A DNA stretch of 64,000 nt. Source: Spirochaetia bacterium (GTDB lineage: Bacteria > Spirochaetota > Spirochaetia > CADAEX01). The stretch covers positions 26,372 through 90,371 of the forward strand of contig JAGCPA010000092.1 in NCBI GenBank assembly GCA_017642445.1, written 5' to 3'. Both the position numbers and the translations under genes were made by a program. The notes beneath the pieces are model-generated. The model was given only the letters and a program-made list of their open reading frames with translations. It was not told the DNA's origin and did not search any database. Shown one piece after another: positions 44,720-54,084 of this stretch (position 1 is the stretch's first letter; each line of letters opens with the position of its first letter).

Positions 44720-47262
44720 ACATACTATATCTTATTTTCATATACCCGATAGAGCTCCTTATCGAGCTGGTGTTCCAGCTTTTCTACTGGCGGTGGGAAA
44801 ACTGCGGCATCTCGCTGGCGGCGGTGAGCCTGGCAGTAAGCTTCCTTTCCCTGCCTCTCTACATAATTGCAGAGAGGTGGCAGCAGAAGGAGCGGGATAT
44901 CCAGAAGGCCTTCAAGCCGGAGATTGACGAGATAAAGGCTGTGTTCAAGGGGGATGAGAGGTATATGATACTCTCCACCTTCTACCGGCAGAACCACTAC
45001 CATCCGGTTATGGCGCTCCGAAGCTCCATAAGCCTGATAATCCAGGTGCCTTTCTTCATCGCCGCCTATGTGTACCTCTCCAATCTGGAGATGCTTAAAG
45101 GACAGAGCCTTTGGTTCATAAAGGATCTGGGATCCCCAGACCAGCTGTTCAGCATAGGCAGTTTTCAAGTCAATGTGCTCCCTATAGCCATGACTGTGAT
45201 CAACATCATAGCCAGCGCCGTATATGTAAAAGGCTTTGCTTTCAAGGAGAAGCTGCAGCTCTACGGCATGGCGGCCCTGTTTCTGGTGCTGCTCTACAAC
45301 TCTCCGGCAGGTCTGGTCTTCTACTGGACTCTGAACAATGTTTTCTCCCTGTGCAAGAATATCTGCTATAAGGTCAAATTTAAAAAGTCAGAACGGCTGG
45401 CAGGCGACCTTAAAAAAATATACGATTTCTGCAAGCGGCCCCTGGTGCCTTTGTATCAGCAGAACAGGCTGCGGTTCGGGATTTTCTTTCTTTCCAGCAT
45501 AGCATTCCTGCTTTTGGTGGGATCCGTCATTCCTTCTTCTCTCGTATGCTCCTCGGTGCAGGAGTTCTCCTATATTGAGCCTTTCAAGAGCCCTATGGGT
45601 ATACTCAAGTTCCCATTCCTCCAGACTATGGGAATTGCAGTATGGTTTATAGGTCTCTATTTACTTTTTTCCAAGAAGACTCAGACTGTATTTACATTCC
45701 TCCTTCTGGCCTGCATTGCCGGAGGCTTGATCAACACCTATGTGTTTGCTGGAAACTATGGCACAGTGCTGGCTCAGAACGGCCTTATCTTTGAGAACGG
45801 TCTTAAGATAAAGAACGAACTGGCTAAGTTCCCTATAGATATTGCCTCTGCCTTTGTGGTGATTTCTTTGGCTCTTTTTGTCCTTTCCAAAGGATGGCTC
45901 CGGCAGATCAAGAATATATGCACCATCCTGGTATTGGCTCTCCTGGCATTCTCAATCTTCAATGCGGTCAGGATAAACAGGGAGTTCCATAGACTTGAGG
46001 CAATTGTGGCCGACAGCTCAAACAGCAGTGTGGAAGATACTATTACACCGGTCTATCACTTCAGCAGGACCGGCAAAAATGTTATTGTCTTAATGCTGGA
46101 CCGGGGAATAAGCTCTTTTGTTCCATACATCATGAAGGAGCTGCCTAGGGTCAGAGGGAATTTCCAAGGGTTTGTATGGTATCCCAACACCCTGGCACCC
46201 GGTGATCACACTATATTCTCTTCTCCTGCCATTTTCGGGGGTTATGATTATCTGCCCCAGAGGATTAACGAGAGGAAGAACCAGCTTCTTATAGAGAAGC
46301 ACAACGAATCCCTGAAGGTACTGCCCAATTATTTCCTTAAGCAGGGGTATAAAGTAACAGTAACTGACCCCCCTATGGCCAACTACAGCTGGACACCGGA
46401 TAACTCTATATTCGATAAAAAGATACATGCAGTAAACTTGAGCGGCAGGTATGAAAAACTCTGGCGGCAGGAACACGGGATGGAGCTATCCGGCTTTATT
46501 CTTTCCGACTTCATGAAACGGGACTTCCTGTTTTTCGATTTCTTCCGGGTCTCTCCTGTGTCTCTGAGGGGTGTTCTCTATGACCATGGGGGCTGGTGGA
46601 GTTCCATAAAAGAGAAGTCAAAGGATGAAAATTCCCTGACCATAAAGTACTATTCTGTATTGGATTATCTGCCGGAACTCTCTGATGTTTCAGATATTAC
46701 CGGTTCATATATGGCTATAGACAACGATCTGACTCACGAGCCAGCCTGGATGCAGTGTCCTGAGTATATTCTGCAGGCCGATATCACGGACAAGGGAAAG
46801 AATCTGATAGGGTCGGATAAAGCGTTTTTCTATTATCATGCCGATGCCGCTACACTGCGGATGCTGGGCAACTGGTTTGCCTGGATGCGGGAAAAGGGTG
46901 TCTATGACAACACCCGGATAGTTATAGCTTCCGATCACGGATATCACTTCAGGGGCGATAACAACACCCTGGACACTGACTTTGATAAAAGCGAGCTGGC
47001 AGCGTGGAACGCTCTTCTGTTGTACAAGGATTTCGGGGCATCGGGGGACATCAGAACTGACAATTCTTTTATGACCGTGGCAGATGTTCCTTCCCTGGCA
47101 ACTCAGGGTAAAGATGACAGGGAACAGAAAAAAACGGGTTTTACCGTTCTTACCGGAGGTGTTGATCCGGCTGACCACGGCAAGTATAAATTCAACTATA
47201 CCGAAAAGTATCGGGTTAGGGACAATATTTTCAAGGCTGCCAACTGGGAGAAGCTTAAGTGA
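44716..47262 (+). CDS. YidC-like domain fused to alkaline-phosphatase/sulfatase-fold transferase, copy 1
   Basis: An 848-residue membrane protein in three parts. Residues 1-220 align with YidC/Oxa1: CGISLAAVSLAVSFLSLPL for its first core helix, VPFFIAAYVYL, and PAGLVFYWTLNNVFS for the last. The conserved groove arginine of YidC is Ser42 here. Several further membrane segments follow to about 430. From ~455 comes an alkaline-phosphatase-superfamily domain: LMLDRG (Asp462), a nucleophile candidate Thr499 five residues before Pro504 as in EptA/MCR enzymes, and SDHGYH (Asp740, His741). I infer a periplasm-facing phospho-group transferase or hydrolase, not an insertase. GTG start overlaps the GT2 stop; its partner follows with a one-base overlap. 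Confidence 0.75.
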   Translation: MNILYLIFIYPIELLIELVFQLFYWRWENCGISLAAVSLAVSFLSLPLYIIAERWQQKERDIQKAFKPEIDEIKAVFKGDERYMILSTFYRQNHYHPVMALRSSISLIIQVPFFIAAYVYLSNLEMLKGQSLWFIKDLGSPDQLFSIGSFQVNVLPIAMTVINIIASAVYVKGFAFKEKLQLYGMAALFLVLLYNSPAGLVFYWTLNNVFSLCKNICYKVKFKKSERLAGDLKKIYDFCKRPLVPLYQQNRLRFGIFFLSSIAFLLLVGSVIPSSLVCSSVQEFSYIEPFKSPMGILKFPFLQTMGIAVWFIGLYLLFSKKTQTVFTFLLLACIAGGLINTYVFAGNYGTVLAQNGLIFENGLKIKNELAKFPIDIASAFVVISLALFVLSKGWLRQIKNICTILVLALLAFSIFNAVRINREFHRLEAIVADSSNSSVEDTITPVYHFSRTGKNVIVLMLDRGISSFVPYIMKELPRVRGNFQGFVWYPNTLAPGDHTIFSSPAIFGGYDYLPQRINERKNQLLIEKHNESLKVLPNYFLKQGYKVTVTDPPMANYSWTPDNSIFDKKIHAVNLSGRYEKLWRQEHGMELSGFILSDFMKRDFLFFDFFRVSPVSLRGVLYDHGGWWSSIKEKSKDENSLTIKYYSVLDYLPELSDVSDITGSYMAIDNDLTHEPAWMQCPEYILQADITDKGKNLIGSDKAFFYYHADAATLRMLGNWFAWMREKGVYDNTRIVIASDHGYHFRGDNNTLDTDFDKSELAAWNALLLYKDFGASGDIRTDNSFMTVADVPSLATQGKDDREQKKTGFTVLTGGVDPADHGKYKFNYTEKYRVRDNIFKAANWEKLK

Positions 47263-48482
47263 TGCTTTACATCGACCCCGGTACAGGCAGCATGCTCTTC
47301 TCGGTCCTGATAAGCCTGTTTGCCCTGGGCTACTTTGCATTCCGCGGCGTGCTGATAAAGCTTCGCCTGCTGTTCGCCGGAAAGAAGGGCTCTGCAAAGG
47401 GAAAGCGGATCCCCTATGTCATCTACAACGAGGGCAAGCAGTACTGGAACACATTCAAGCCGGTGGTGGAGGAGTTTGAGAAGCGGGGCATCCCCCTGGT
47501 CTACTATACCTCTGCCAAGGACGACCCTGTGTTTGGTGCTGAATGGCACTCTGTGAAGCCCGAGTTCATAGGGGAGGGCAACAAAGCCTTTGCCCGGCTT
47601 AACCTGATGGAGGCCGATGTCTGCCTTATGACCACCCCTGGCCTGGATGTATTCCAGCTAAAGCGCTCCAAGGGAGTTAAACACTACTGCCATGTGGTCC
47701 ATATGATAAACGATGCCACCACATACAAGCGGTATGGCCTCGATTACTACGATTCCGTGCTCCTGGCCGGCCAGTGGCAGGGGGATGATATACGCTACCT
47801 GGAGAAGCTCCGGGGTCTGCCCCCTAAGCGTCTGGTTACTGTGGGGTGCCCTTATCTTGATGTGCAGCAGGCACGGCTTTCAGACATGGAGCCTGCGGGG
47901 GATCATCCATTCACCGTGCTGGTGTCCCCCTCCTGGGGTGCCAGCGGCCTTCTGAGCCTGTATGGCGAGAAGCTTCTGGATCCGCTGGCCGCGACCGGCT
48001 GGGACATAATAGTGCGGCCACATCCTCAGTCCAGGGTGGTGGAGAAGGATCTTATAGCCCGTCTTCAGGCCAGATATAATAAAAATAATAAAATAATATG
48101 GGATTTTGACCCTGATAATATTGTATCTATTTCAAAAGCTGATATAATGATTTCCGATTTTTCCAGTATAACATTGGACTTTGCCTTCCTTAGGGACAAG
48201 CCTTTCCTGGCTGCTGTGGGAGATTTTGACGCAAGGCCCTATGATGCAGGAAAAGTTCCCCATCCTCTGTGGCAGTTCCAGGTTCTTTCAGAGATCGGCA
48301 GGGAGCTCTCCAGGGAGGATTTCCCCAGGATAGGGGATATAATTAAGAATATTGCAGACGATCCTGCATCGGAGCGGAACCGTGCTCTGGCAAAGGAGAA
48401 GGCGTGGCAGTATCAGGGCCAGGCCGGAGCTCGTATTGCCGACTGGATGGTTCAGGTCCAGCAGGAGGTCGCAGAAGGATAG
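47262..48482 (+). CDS. TagF-like phosphotransferase with YIDPGTGS N-terminus, copy 1
   Basis: A 406-residue protein. It opens with MLYIDPGTGSML and one hydrophobic segment to about residue 30. A CDP-glycerol glycerophosphotransferase-type domain follows: TTPGLDVFQLKRSK, HVVHMINDATTY, SPSWGASG, IVRPHPQS and ISDFSSITLDFAF. It likely transfers an alditol phosphate at the inner face of the membrane. Its start overlaps the stop of the YidC-phosphatase (TGATG). The same pair recurs at 58978-63122, so the two proteins probably act together. Confidence 0.8.
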   Translation: MLYIDPGTGSMLFSVLISLFALGYFAFRGVLIKLRLLFAGKKGSAKGKRIPYVIYNEGKQYWNTFKPVVEEFEKRGIPLVYYTSAKDDPVFGAEWHSVKPEFIGEGNKAFARLNLMEADVCLMTTPGLDVFQLKRSKGVKHYCHVVHMINDATTYKRYGLDYYDSVLLAGQWQGDDIRYLEKLRGLPPKRLVTVGCPYLDVQQARLSDMEPAGDHPFTVLVSPSWGASGLLSLYGEKLLDPLAATGWDIIVRPHPQSRVVEKDLIARLQARYNKNNKIIWDFDPDNIVSISKADIMISDFSSITLDFAFLRDKPFLAAVGDFDARPYDAGKVPHPLWQFQVLSEIGRELSREDFPRIGDIIKNIADDPASERNRALAKEKAWQYQGQAGARIADWMVQVQQEVAEG

Positions 48483-48491
48483 AGGCTTTTT

Positions 48492-49364
48492 ATGTTCGGA
48501 CCTAACACCTATTTTGAAGACACTGTAAGCATACACTGCTCCCACCGGGATCAGAGCTTTTTCAAGCTTTTTGACCAGGTAAGGGAGCTTTTTGCCGTTA
48601 AATTCGGCCTTGAGGATTACGATATCCTCTTTATCCCGGGCAGTGCCACTGTAGGAATAGAGGCCACCATGTTCTCCATGAAGTACAGGATCAAGATGGC
48701 CGGCTACGAGGGGGAGTTCAAGAAGCGCTGGAACCAGATGCTCCAGAACTATCCTAAGAAGGATTCCTATCCCGAGGCCGAGATGTTCTGCCGCCTTGAG
48801 ACCAGCATATCCGCACCGTTCTCCAAGGAGGACTGCATTGTGGATGCGGTTAGCGCCTTCCCATACTACGACCTTCCCAAGGGGACAAAGGTTATGTGCA
48901 CCTGCCTGAACAAGCAGCTGGCCTCCTATGTCGGCCTTGCTGTTGTATGCGTGAAGAAGGACCAGTGGGAGCACTGCATGGACAGCGATGTCTTCTCATA
49001 CCTTAACCTGCGGCGCTACAAGGATTATGCCAACCATCATCAGACCCCTAACACATCACCGACTTACATCTACGAGCACTTCTGCCGCGTCCTTAAGAAC
49101 TTCGACCTGGAGCAGTTCCGCGACCGTATAAACAAGGTGTCGGACCTTATCTGCGGCGCAATTCCCGAGGAATATATAATAGGCGAGAAGCGCTGTCCGG
49201 TCATCACCATAAAGAAAGAGGCTTTCAAGAATAAGATGAGCCTTGCCGAGAAGTTCGACCTGTACGGCTACTGGACAGGAAAGCCCGACTACCAGATCTT
49301 CACCTATACTTCGCCGGTGGAAGATTACGAGGAATTTGTAAAGCAGTACCGCAGCTCATGTTGA
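48492..49364 (+). CDS. Class V aminotransferase-like protein, short
   Basis: A 290-residue PLP-fold protein. IPGSATVGIEATMFS resembles the N-terminal substrate loop of PhnW-type 2-aminoethylphosphonate transaminases. Asp118 in DAVSAFPYY and Lys141 in CLNKQLASYVG fit the PLP ring contact and Schiff-base lysine. It is clearly shorter than the usual ~360 residues, mainly missing N-terminal and C-terminal sequence, so activity is not certain. A role in making an aminoalkyl group such as aminoethylphosphonate for the glycan is possible, but no phosphoenolpyruvate mutase gene is in the window. It starts nine bases after the TagF-like gene. Confidence 0.65.
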   Translation: MFGPNTYFEDTVSIHCSHRDQSFFKLFDQVRELFAVKFGLEDYDILFIPGSATVGIEATMFSMKYRIKMAGYEGEFKKRWNQMLQNYPKKDSYPEAEMFCRLETSISAPFSKEDCIVDAVSAFPYYDLPKGTKVMCTCLNKQLASYVGLAVVCVKKDQWEHCMDSDVFSYLNLRRYKDYANHHQTPNTSPTYIYEHFCRVLKNFDLEQFRDRINKVSDLICGAIPEEYIIGEKRCPVITIKKEAFKNKMSLAEKFDLYGYWTGKPDYQIFTYTSPVEDYEEFVKQYRSSC

Positions 49365-50815
49365 TATTAAAGATTGCATTCAGGAATATCTGCCGCAACA
49401 CACGGAAAACCATACTTTTAGGCACGCTTATAGCCCTGGGTATGGCTTTTCTGTTTTTTGCCAATGCTGTGTTCGAGAGCGCGGACCAGGGTGTGCGGAC
49501 CTCCTTTGTCAACAGCCTTACAGGCGATGTGGTGCTGGCTTCTGAGTCGGACACCCCGTTCTCTCTTTTTGGCAACGAGATTCCTGTCATAGACGATTAT
49601 GAGGTTATCCCCTCTATCCCCGGCTATGCCGATATCTCTGAATCCTTTCCAAGTCTTGGCTATGCACAGTCCTATACTCCTGTGGTTTCCGGTGCTGCCG
49701 GAGTGGAGATAGGGGACTACCGCGGCTCCTCTGCTGTTTTCGGCATAGTGCCCGAGAGCTATTTTGATGTATGCCGCGACATAGAGATTGTTTCCGGAAA
49801 TCCAGCTGACATATCAGAAGGGGGTGTTTTCCTCTGCCAGAGCATAAAGAATGCTGCCGAGAAAAAGCTGGGCAGAGCCCTGGAGGCAGGGGAGGAGGTA
49901 ATGCTTTCCCTCTATTCCGACGGAAGCTTCAAGATCAGAAAAGGAAAGTATGCCGGATGTCACCGCTATATAAACCAGACAGCCCCCTTTGACGCCATCA
50001 TCCTGGCTGACCCGACAATAGTAAGGGGTCTTATCGATTATACTGCAGGCAACCTGGTTGCTGCTGGCAGCGGAAAATCCGAAGAGTTGGCTGTGACAGA
50101 TGATTTTGACCTGGATACACTGTTTGCCGAGTCTGAGGATACAGAGAAGGCTCAGGACGAGGGCTTCTCCCTTGACCGCATAGAGTCCATACTGGCCGAT
50201 ACAACAGAGCGGGATGCCCTTGCTCAGGTCTCCTCTTCGGCCTGGAGTTTTGTCCTTTTCAAGGCCAAGGATGGCCAGGAGAGACAGCTTAAGAAAGAAC
50301 TTTCTGTCTTGGCCAGAGACAGACACTGGAATGTGGAGATAAAAAGCTGGCGCAAGGGTGCCGGCTTAAGTGCCCAGATGGTGTTTGCCCTCAAGGCAGC
50401 ATTCAATGTGGGCATCCTTTTTATCATAATAGGGGCTGTCCTTGTGATTGTTAACGCCCTGGTGATTTCTGTCCTGGAGCGGAGCTACGAGATAGGGACC
50501 ATGCGTGGCATAGGGGCGGGCAAACCCTTTATAAGCGCACTGTTCATAGCAGAATCTATGATGCTTACCCTTACTGCCGCCACAATAGGGATAATTATCG
50601 GAGCTGTTGCGGCAGCTCTTTTCTCCGGTGGAATTGCCCTTCATAACGACCTTCTTATAACCATGTTCGGTGGCGATGTGCTCCGTCCTGTGGTTACTTT
50701 CAAGAATATACTGCTCCATTTTGCAGGGGCAGCCCTGGTAGGGGCTCTCTCCTGGATTTACCCTGTCTCCCTGGCTGTGAAGATTCAGCCTGTGACTATA
50801 ATGGGGAGGGGTTAG
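49358..50815 (+). CDS. FtsX/LolE-type ABC transporter permease 1
   Basis: A 485-residue protein with one N-terminal membrane helix (KTILLGTLIALGMAFLFF), a large periplasmic domain of about 320 residues, and three C-terminal helices with RSYEIGTMRGIGAG, the coupling-helix motif of LolC/LolE/MacB permeases. These proteins extract or move lipoproteins or other hydrophobic cargo between inner membrane and periplasm. The ATG overlaps the aminotransferase by seven bases. The ATPase is probably the minus-strand gene at 54085. Confidence 0.87.
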   Translation: MLILKIAFRNICRNTRKTILLGTLIALGMAFLFFANAVFESADQGVRTSFVNSLTGDVVLASESDTPFSLFGNEIPVIDDYEVIPSIPGYADISESFPSLGYAQSYTPVVSGAAGVEIGDYRGSSAVFGIVPESYFDVCRDIEIVSGNPADISEGGVFLCQSIKNAAEKKLGRALEAGEEVMLSLYSDGSFKIRKGKYAGCHRYINQTAPFDAIILADPTIVRGLIDYTAGNLVAAGSGKSEELAVTDDFDLDTLFAESEDTEKAQDEGFSLDRIESILADTTERDALAQVSSSAWSFVLFKAKDGQERQLKKELSVLARDRHWNVEIKSWRKGAGLSAQMVFALKAAFNVGILFIIIGAVLVIVNALVISVLERSYEIGTMRGIGAGKPFISALFIAESMMLTLTAATIGIIIGAVAAALFSGGIALHNDLLITMFGGDVLRPVVTFKNILLHFAGAALVGALSWIYPVSLAVKIQPVTIMGRG

Positions 50816-50817
50816 GC

Positions 50818-52107
50818 ATGTTTTTGTTCGCCATCCGGAACCTGTTCCTCCAGCGTAAGCGCTATGCCCTTATGGCTCTGGCAGTTGCTGTTGGCTTTAT
50901 GCTCATAACAGTGCTCACCGGCCTTTCCTACGGCGCCCTGGAGACTATAAAGACCAAGGCTGCCCGCTATTTCTCGGGCCATATCATTGTATACGGCTTC
51001 GAGAACACCGGTATGTCTATTCCCGATTCCAAAAGCTATGTCGATATAATCAATCATTCCAGGCTTCCTTTCCGGACAGTCTCTCCACGCTCTGTCTATT
51101 ACGGCAAGGAGGTAAGGCTTTTCTTCGGAGGCAACTATATCAGGCTGCTCCGGGTAATCGGCGCCGACTTTGAGACTGAGGGGAAGGAGCTTTCCAAGCT
51201 TCCGTTTACAGAGGGTGGGATCGAAGGCCTTTCCGGACCCGACGGGAAGAACGGAATTGTAATAAGCACCGAGGCTGCCAGGCTTTTGGGCGCCCGGATG
51301 GGCGATGATGTGATCATCTATGTGAAGACCGAAGGGGGGCAGTACAACACCGAGAATATGGTGGTCAAGGGGATTTTCGACGAGACCAATATATTCGGCT
51401 ATGCCGCCTATATGAACAGGGAAGAGCTGAATATAATAATGGACAAGGATAAAGGCTGGGCCACCGAGATTGCAGTATATGCCAAGGAGGGGAGCAATAT
51501 CCCTCTGATCACCGAGAGGCTCCGCCTTGAGTTTGCAAAGTCCAAGGATGTATTCCCCTCCATAAGGACCCGCCACGATTTCAGCGAATACAGGTCCGGG
51601 AACAGGAACAACGACAAGGAAGTGGTAGCGGTGATGTCTGTGAATGCTCAGCTGGAGCAGCTCAAGAGCCTTCTGGATGCCTTCCTGGGCTGCACCTATT
51701 TTGTCCTTTTTGTCTTCCTGGTGATTGTGATGATAGGAATCCTGAACACCTACCGGGTTATTGTCTACGAGCGGACCCGCGAGATAGGGACCATGCGGGC
51801 CATTGGGGTGCAGGCCTCCGATGTAAAGAGGATATTCCTGTACGAGGCTGCGGCCCTGGCTCTGATCGCCTCTGCCTTCGGTTTTGTCCTGGGTCTTGTA
51901 ACCTTTCACTTTGTGGGATTGTTTGATTTAAGTAAGGTGACTGCGGCAGGAATGTTCACCGAGAACGGGCGGCTTCAGTATTTCATAGGGCTCCGTTCTG
52001 TAGCTTTGAACCTGCTGTTTATGCTGGCGGCTGTGGTGGCCGCCGCCTGGAGGCCGGCAGACCAGGCATCCAAGATGCCCCCGGCTCAGGCATTAAGAAA
52101 GGATTGA
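50818..52107 (+). CDS. FtsX/LolE-type ABC transporter permease 2
   Basis: A 429-residue paralogue of the preceding gene with the same one-plus-three helix layout; the periplasmic domain is shorter. The coupling motif reads ERTREIGTMRAIGVQ. Two non-identical permeases suggest a LolC/LolE-like heterodimer. It is two bases from the upstream gene and three from the LolA-like gene downstream. Confidence 0.87.
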   Translation: MFLFAIRNLFLQRKRYALMALAVAVGFMLITVLTGLSYGALETIKTKAARYFSGHIIVYGFENTGMSIPDSKSYVDIINHSRLPFRTVSPRSVYYGKEVRLFFGGNYIRLLRVIGADFETEGKELSKLPFTEGGIEGLSGPDGKNGIVISTEAARLLGARMGDDVIIYVKTEGGQYNTENMVVKGIFDETNIFGYAAYMNREELNIIMDKDKGWATEIAVYAKEGSNIPLITERLRLEFAKSKDVFPSIRTRHDFSEYRSGNRNNDKEVVAVMSVNAQLEQLKSLLDAFLGCTYFVLFVFLVIVMIGILNTYRVIVYERTREIGTMRAIGVQASDVKRIFLYEAAALALIASAFGFVLGLVTFHFVGLFDLSKVTAAGMFTENGRLQYFIGLRSVALNLLFMLAAVVAAAWRPADQASKMPPAQALRKD

Positions 52108-52110
52108 TAT

Positions 52111-52878
52111 ATGAGAAAGATACTTGTTTTTTTGATTTTATTCTGTGCTGCCGGCGCTCTCTATGCCGAGCCTGACTACGCTAAGATGCTGAAAGAGGTG
52201 GATGACCTGGTCACATTCAAGGGAACCGACCTCTCTGCAGAATACACCATTGTGAAGCGGGATCCTGACGGCTCCTCATCCACAACTGTGGCAGCCATGT
52301 TCCGCCGCGACAGCGAGGACAAGTTTGTGGTGCTGGTGCTCCAGCCTGTGGCAGACAAGGGAAAGGGCTACCTTAAGCAGGGGAACAACCTGTGGCTCTA
52401 CGACCCTATAGGAAAGGGATTCACATTCACCAGCGCAAAGGAGCGGTTCCAGAACTCAAGCTTCCGCGTTTCCGACTTCACCGGCTCCAACTACTCAGGA
52501 AATTACAAGATCAACAGCGTAAAGCAGGAGAAGCTTGGAAAGTTCAACTGCGCGGTGTTTGACCTTGAGGCCACAACCAAAAGCGTCTCCTTCCCAAAGG
52601 TCAAGATCTGGGTTTCAGAGGATCACCTGGTGCGCAAGCTGGAGGATTACAGCCTTTCTGGGCAGCTTATGCGTACATCTGCTTTCCCAAGCTACCAGAA
52701 GGTGGCAACCCGGTGGGTTCCTGCAAGAATCATAATCCAGGATCACCTGGTGTTCCGCAAGGTGGGTGACAAGACCGAATATGAGCGGACCACCGTTGAT
52801 ATTAAGAACCCATCCCTTAACAAACAGCCCGATTCCCTGTATACTAAAGAGTATCTTGAGAGAGTTAACACTAAATAA
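52111..52878 (+). CDS. LolA-like outer-membrane lipoprotein-sorting family protein
   Basis: A 255-residue periplasmic protein with a signal peptide (MRKILVFLILFCAAGALYA, cleavage likely after AYA-type residue 19). The mature part is of the LolA-like family often annotated as outer-membrane lipoprotein-sorting protein: LVTFKG.DLSAEYTIVKRDPDG, NLWLYDPIGKGF and FRVSDFTGSNYSG. With two LolE-type permeases before it and an outer-membrane-like protein after it, a carrier role for lipoprotein or lipid cargo is likely. Confidence 0.85.
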   Translation: MRKILVFLILFCAAGALYAEPDYAKMLKEVDDLVTFKGTDLSAEYTIVKRDPDGSSSTTVAAMFRRDSEDKFVVLVLQPVADKGKGYLKQGNNLWLYDPIGKGFTFTSAKERFQNSSFRVSDFTGSNYSGNYKINSVKQEKLGKFNCAVFDLEATTKSVSFPKVKIWVSEDHLVRKLEDYSLSGQLMRTSAFPSYQKVATRWVPARIIIQDHLVFRKVGDKTEYERTTVDIKNPSLNKQPDSLYTKEYLERVNTK

Positions 52879-54082
52879 ATACATTATTTTTTCTCTTTTC
52901 TTAATCTGTCTGCTGTTCTGCCTGCCTGCAATTGGGTGGGCTGCCGAGTTCGAGGTCTCCAGGGATAACGAGACTCCGGAAACAGAAGCACCTCCCTATG
53001 ATGAGGATTTTGATTCTGTCTTTGAGAATCCTGAAGAGGATGTCATTGTAGAGCAGCCTGCAGATATCGACTACCGTAACCAGTTCGAGGAGAGCAAGAA
53101 GATAGTTGTAAGCGGCGACTTTGTAGTCCGGGCCGGCGGCGGTTTCGGATGGACCGATGAGCCTTTTGACGGTTACCCGGAGAGGGTGGCCGGCGCCTAT
53201 TCCAAAGCCACTATCTCCTTTGATGCCCGGCCCGACCCTACTATCCGCATCTTTGGCCGGCTTAAGACCGAGATGGATTCCGATGATGGCAACGATGCAT
53301 GGTCCATGCTTGAGTTTGACGAGCTCTACTGCGACTATAACTGGCTGGACAAGTCTTTCTTCCGGCTTGGTAAGTTCTATATGACCTGGGGACAGGGAAG
53401 GCTGTTCCGCCCTGCCAACTTTATGGAAGATGCCGAGGATGGCACTGCTTTCCGTATGACTATGCCAAATATACTGGATGGCGTTTCCTTGGTTTCCTTG
53501 TATAAAAAGAGGCCCGAAAGCCCTAATGACAATAAGCTTCATAAAGGGGATCTCTCCTTTGCAGGCCATGCCGACAAGACTTTCGGCCCTATAAACTTCT
53601 CGGTTGCCATGCTCTATAACGGTCTGGACGGCCAGCGGTATTCAGGTTCTGTAAAGACAGTTGTCTTGGGTACCGACCTGTTTGCCGACTATGTCCTGAA
53701 CCGCTCAGACGAAGGGGATATTACCCACGAGGCCTTGGCCGGCTTCTACAAGGAATGGGAAAAAGTAAAGTTCTACGGAGAATACTACTATGACGGCCGT
53801 ATCGAGGATGATATAGACCACTGTGTAGGCCTTGCCACCGACTTTGACAATCTGTTTGGTTCTCCTGTCGGAATGGGCTTCAAGTGGCTCCACTCTGTTT
53901 CTGACAATGCAGGGCAGTTCATAGGTGGTTTCTCCATTTCCCCATGGAAGCATGTCAAGATACGCATGGCAATTCCATGGCAGTATGGCGACAAGGAGCT
54001 GGACAAGGACTTCTACGAGGAGTTCCCTATCAACAGCAAGCTCGCCTTCACTCTGTTTGTTGAACTTTCCGCAGGATTCTGA
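52856..54082 (+). CDS. Probable outer-membrane beta-barrel protein
   Basis: A protein of about 408 residues with a signal peptide (KYIIFSLFLICLLFCLPAIGWA, cleavage before AEF). An acidic linker rich in Asp/Glu spans residues ~30-80. The remainder is rich in alternating aromatic strands (FRLGKFYMTWGQGRLF, VKFYGEYYYDGR) and ends in an aromatic residue (SAGF), as in outer-membrane barrels. I set the start at TTG 52856, which places the signal peptide at the N-terminus; the longer frame from 52766 runs inside the LolA-like gene. It completes an ABC-permease, LolA-like, outer-membrane set. No specific family name is clear. Confidence 0.68.
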   Translation: MRELTLNKYIIFSLFLICLLFCLPAIGWAAEFEVSRDNETPETEAPPYDEDFDSVFENPEEDVIVEQPADIDYRNQFEESKKIVVSGDFVVRAGGGFGWTDEPFDGYPERVAGAYSKATISFDARPDPTIRIFGRLKTEMDSDDGNDAWSMLEFDELYCDYNWLDKSFFRLGKFYMTWGQGRLFRPANFMEDAEDGTAFRMTMPNILDGVSLVSLYKKRPESPNDNKLHKGDLSFAGHADKTFGPINFSVAMLYNGLDGQRYSGSVKTVVLGTDLFADYVLNRSDEGDITHEALAGFYKEWEKVKFYGEYYYDGRIEDDIDHCVGLATDFDNLFGSPVGMGFKWLHSVSDNAGQFIGGFSISPWKHVKIRMAIPWQYGDKELDKDFYEEFPINSKLAFTLFVELSAGF

Positions 54083-54084
54083 TA

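Noticed and set aside
44716..45390. Housekeeping YidC membrane insertase
   Set aside because: The domain is fused to a phosphatase-fold protein, present twice, lies in a glycan operon and lacks the groove arginine.
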